Assembly (NCBI GenBank): GCA_947573745.1
Contig: CANPGX010000059.1
Location: forward strand, 1 to 6,434
DNA length: 6,434 bases
Direction of reading: 5' to 3'
From: an uncultured Erysipelotrichaceae bacterium
GTDB lineage: Bacteria; Bacillota_I; Bacilli_A; Erysipelotrichales; Coprobacillaceae
Every line of letters starts with the position of its first letter. The first letter of the stretch is position 1. The position numbers were made by a program, and so were the translations under genes. The notes below the pieces were generated by a model that did not search any database, had not been told where the DNA came from, and worked only from the letters and a program-made list of their open reading frames with translations. Of this stretch, positions 6,018 to 6,434 are shown in pieces.

Positions 6018-6434
6018 CTAAACACTTTTTTCAACAATCTTAATGAGTAATTGAACACTTTGATTCATAAAATCAATATCCACATATTCATGTTTTCCAT
6101 GACAGTTATATCCCCCTGTTCCTAAGTTAGGACAAGGTAGGCCATGATATGTCAAATTAGCACCATCGGTTCCACCTCTGATGGCATGGCTTGTAGGAAC
6201 AAGCCCTATGTCTTTCATAGCAGCTTGTGCTTTTTCAATAACGCGCATATCTTTTTCAATAATCGTACGCATGTTAGCATAAGTATCTTCAATGACTAAA
6301 GAAATAGTATGGTCACCATATTTTTTATTTAAGAAATCACGAGCATTTTCAAAGTCTCTTTTTTGTTTTTCAAGAAGTTGTAGGTCATGATTACGAATGA
6401 TGTATTCCATATGGGTTTCTTCACAGTTACCTTC
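6018..6434 (-). CDS. pepT: Peptidase T, C-terminal part (N-terminus beyond right edge)
   Basis: PepT is a cytoplasmic dizinc aminopeptidase of the M20B family that removes the N-terminal residue of tripeptides. The visible 138 residues are the C-terminal third of a protein usually about 410 long. The frame is open through the right edge, so the ATG at 6408-6410 is an internal methionine and not the start. The first visible residues (EGNCEETHMEYIIRNHD) match the YIIR-x-x-D strand of PepT. The end of the catalytic domain is well kept: HAIRGGTDGANLTYHGLPCP followed by NLGTGGYNCHGKHEYV, in which the His of NCHGKHE corresponds to a zinc ligand. Nothing suggests decay. The gene ends nine bases before the LicD start with its TAG inside the LicD Shine-Dalgarno, so the two are probably co-transcribed, although their functions are not obviously linked. 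Confidence 0.93.
   Translation of the reverse strand, partial: EGNCEETHMEYIIRNHDLQLLEKQKRDFENARDFLNKKYGDHTISLVIEDTYANMRTIIEKDMRVIEKAQAAMKDIGLVPTSHAIRGGTDGANLTYHGLPCPNLGTGGYNCHGKHEYVDIDFMNQSVQLLIKIVEKSV

Noticed and set aside
6408..6410. ATG as the start of a separate 130-residue protein
   Set aside because: The frame remains open to the right edge with PepT-like residues before the Met and no ribosome binding site, so this is an internal methionine of a partial gene.

Overview
The window looks like a low-GC Firmicute chromosome. The DNA is AT-rich, promoters are of the TATAAT type, Shine-Dalgarno sequences are GGAGG-like, and terminators are compact stem-plus-T-run hairpins. The gene set (YdiF/ABCF3-type ABC-F ATPase, FCD-type GntR regulator, LicD-family protein, peptidase T, exported protein with Ig-like domains) would fit an Erysipelotrichaceae-like gut bacterium, but that placement is inference. 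I see no phage, IS, CRISPR, tRNA or rRNA, and no intergenic stretch over 300 bases.

Layout, left to right. (1) Positions 1-825, minus strand: the N-terminal 275 residues of a major facilitator transporter that runs off the left edge. It has its own promoter and a LacI/CcpA-like palindrome upstream. (2) 927-2810, minus strand: a complete two-domain ABC-F ATPase. Its terminator hairpin overlaps its last codons. (3) 2811-2944: a compact divergent promoter region in which the two -10 boxes lie about 20 bp apart and the promoters overlap. It also holds a short basic upstream ORF. (4) 2945-3610, plus strand: a GntR/FCD regulator closed by a strong terminator. (5) 3686-5152, plus strand: an exported multidomain protein with a signal peptide, an unassigned beta-rich N-terminal domain, an SH3b-like segment and two DUF5011-type Ig-like repeats. 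(6) 5151-5181: a perfect bidirectional hairpin between convergent units. (7) 5184-6434, minus strand: the 3' part of peptidase T (pepT) followed 9 bases later by a LicD-family gene, apparently one operon.

Functionally the window is a string of short, mostly independent transcription units, not one pathway. The ABC-F protein acts on ribosomes, PepT trims tripeptides in the cytoplasm, LicD probably decorates a surface glycopolymer, and the exported Ig-like protein probably sits at the cell wall. The GntR regulator has no obvious metabolic partner beside it; its most accessible targets are its own promoter and the divergent ABC-F promoter. The least understood item is the exported protein at 3686-5152. 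I found no convincing evidence of a new multi-gene system.
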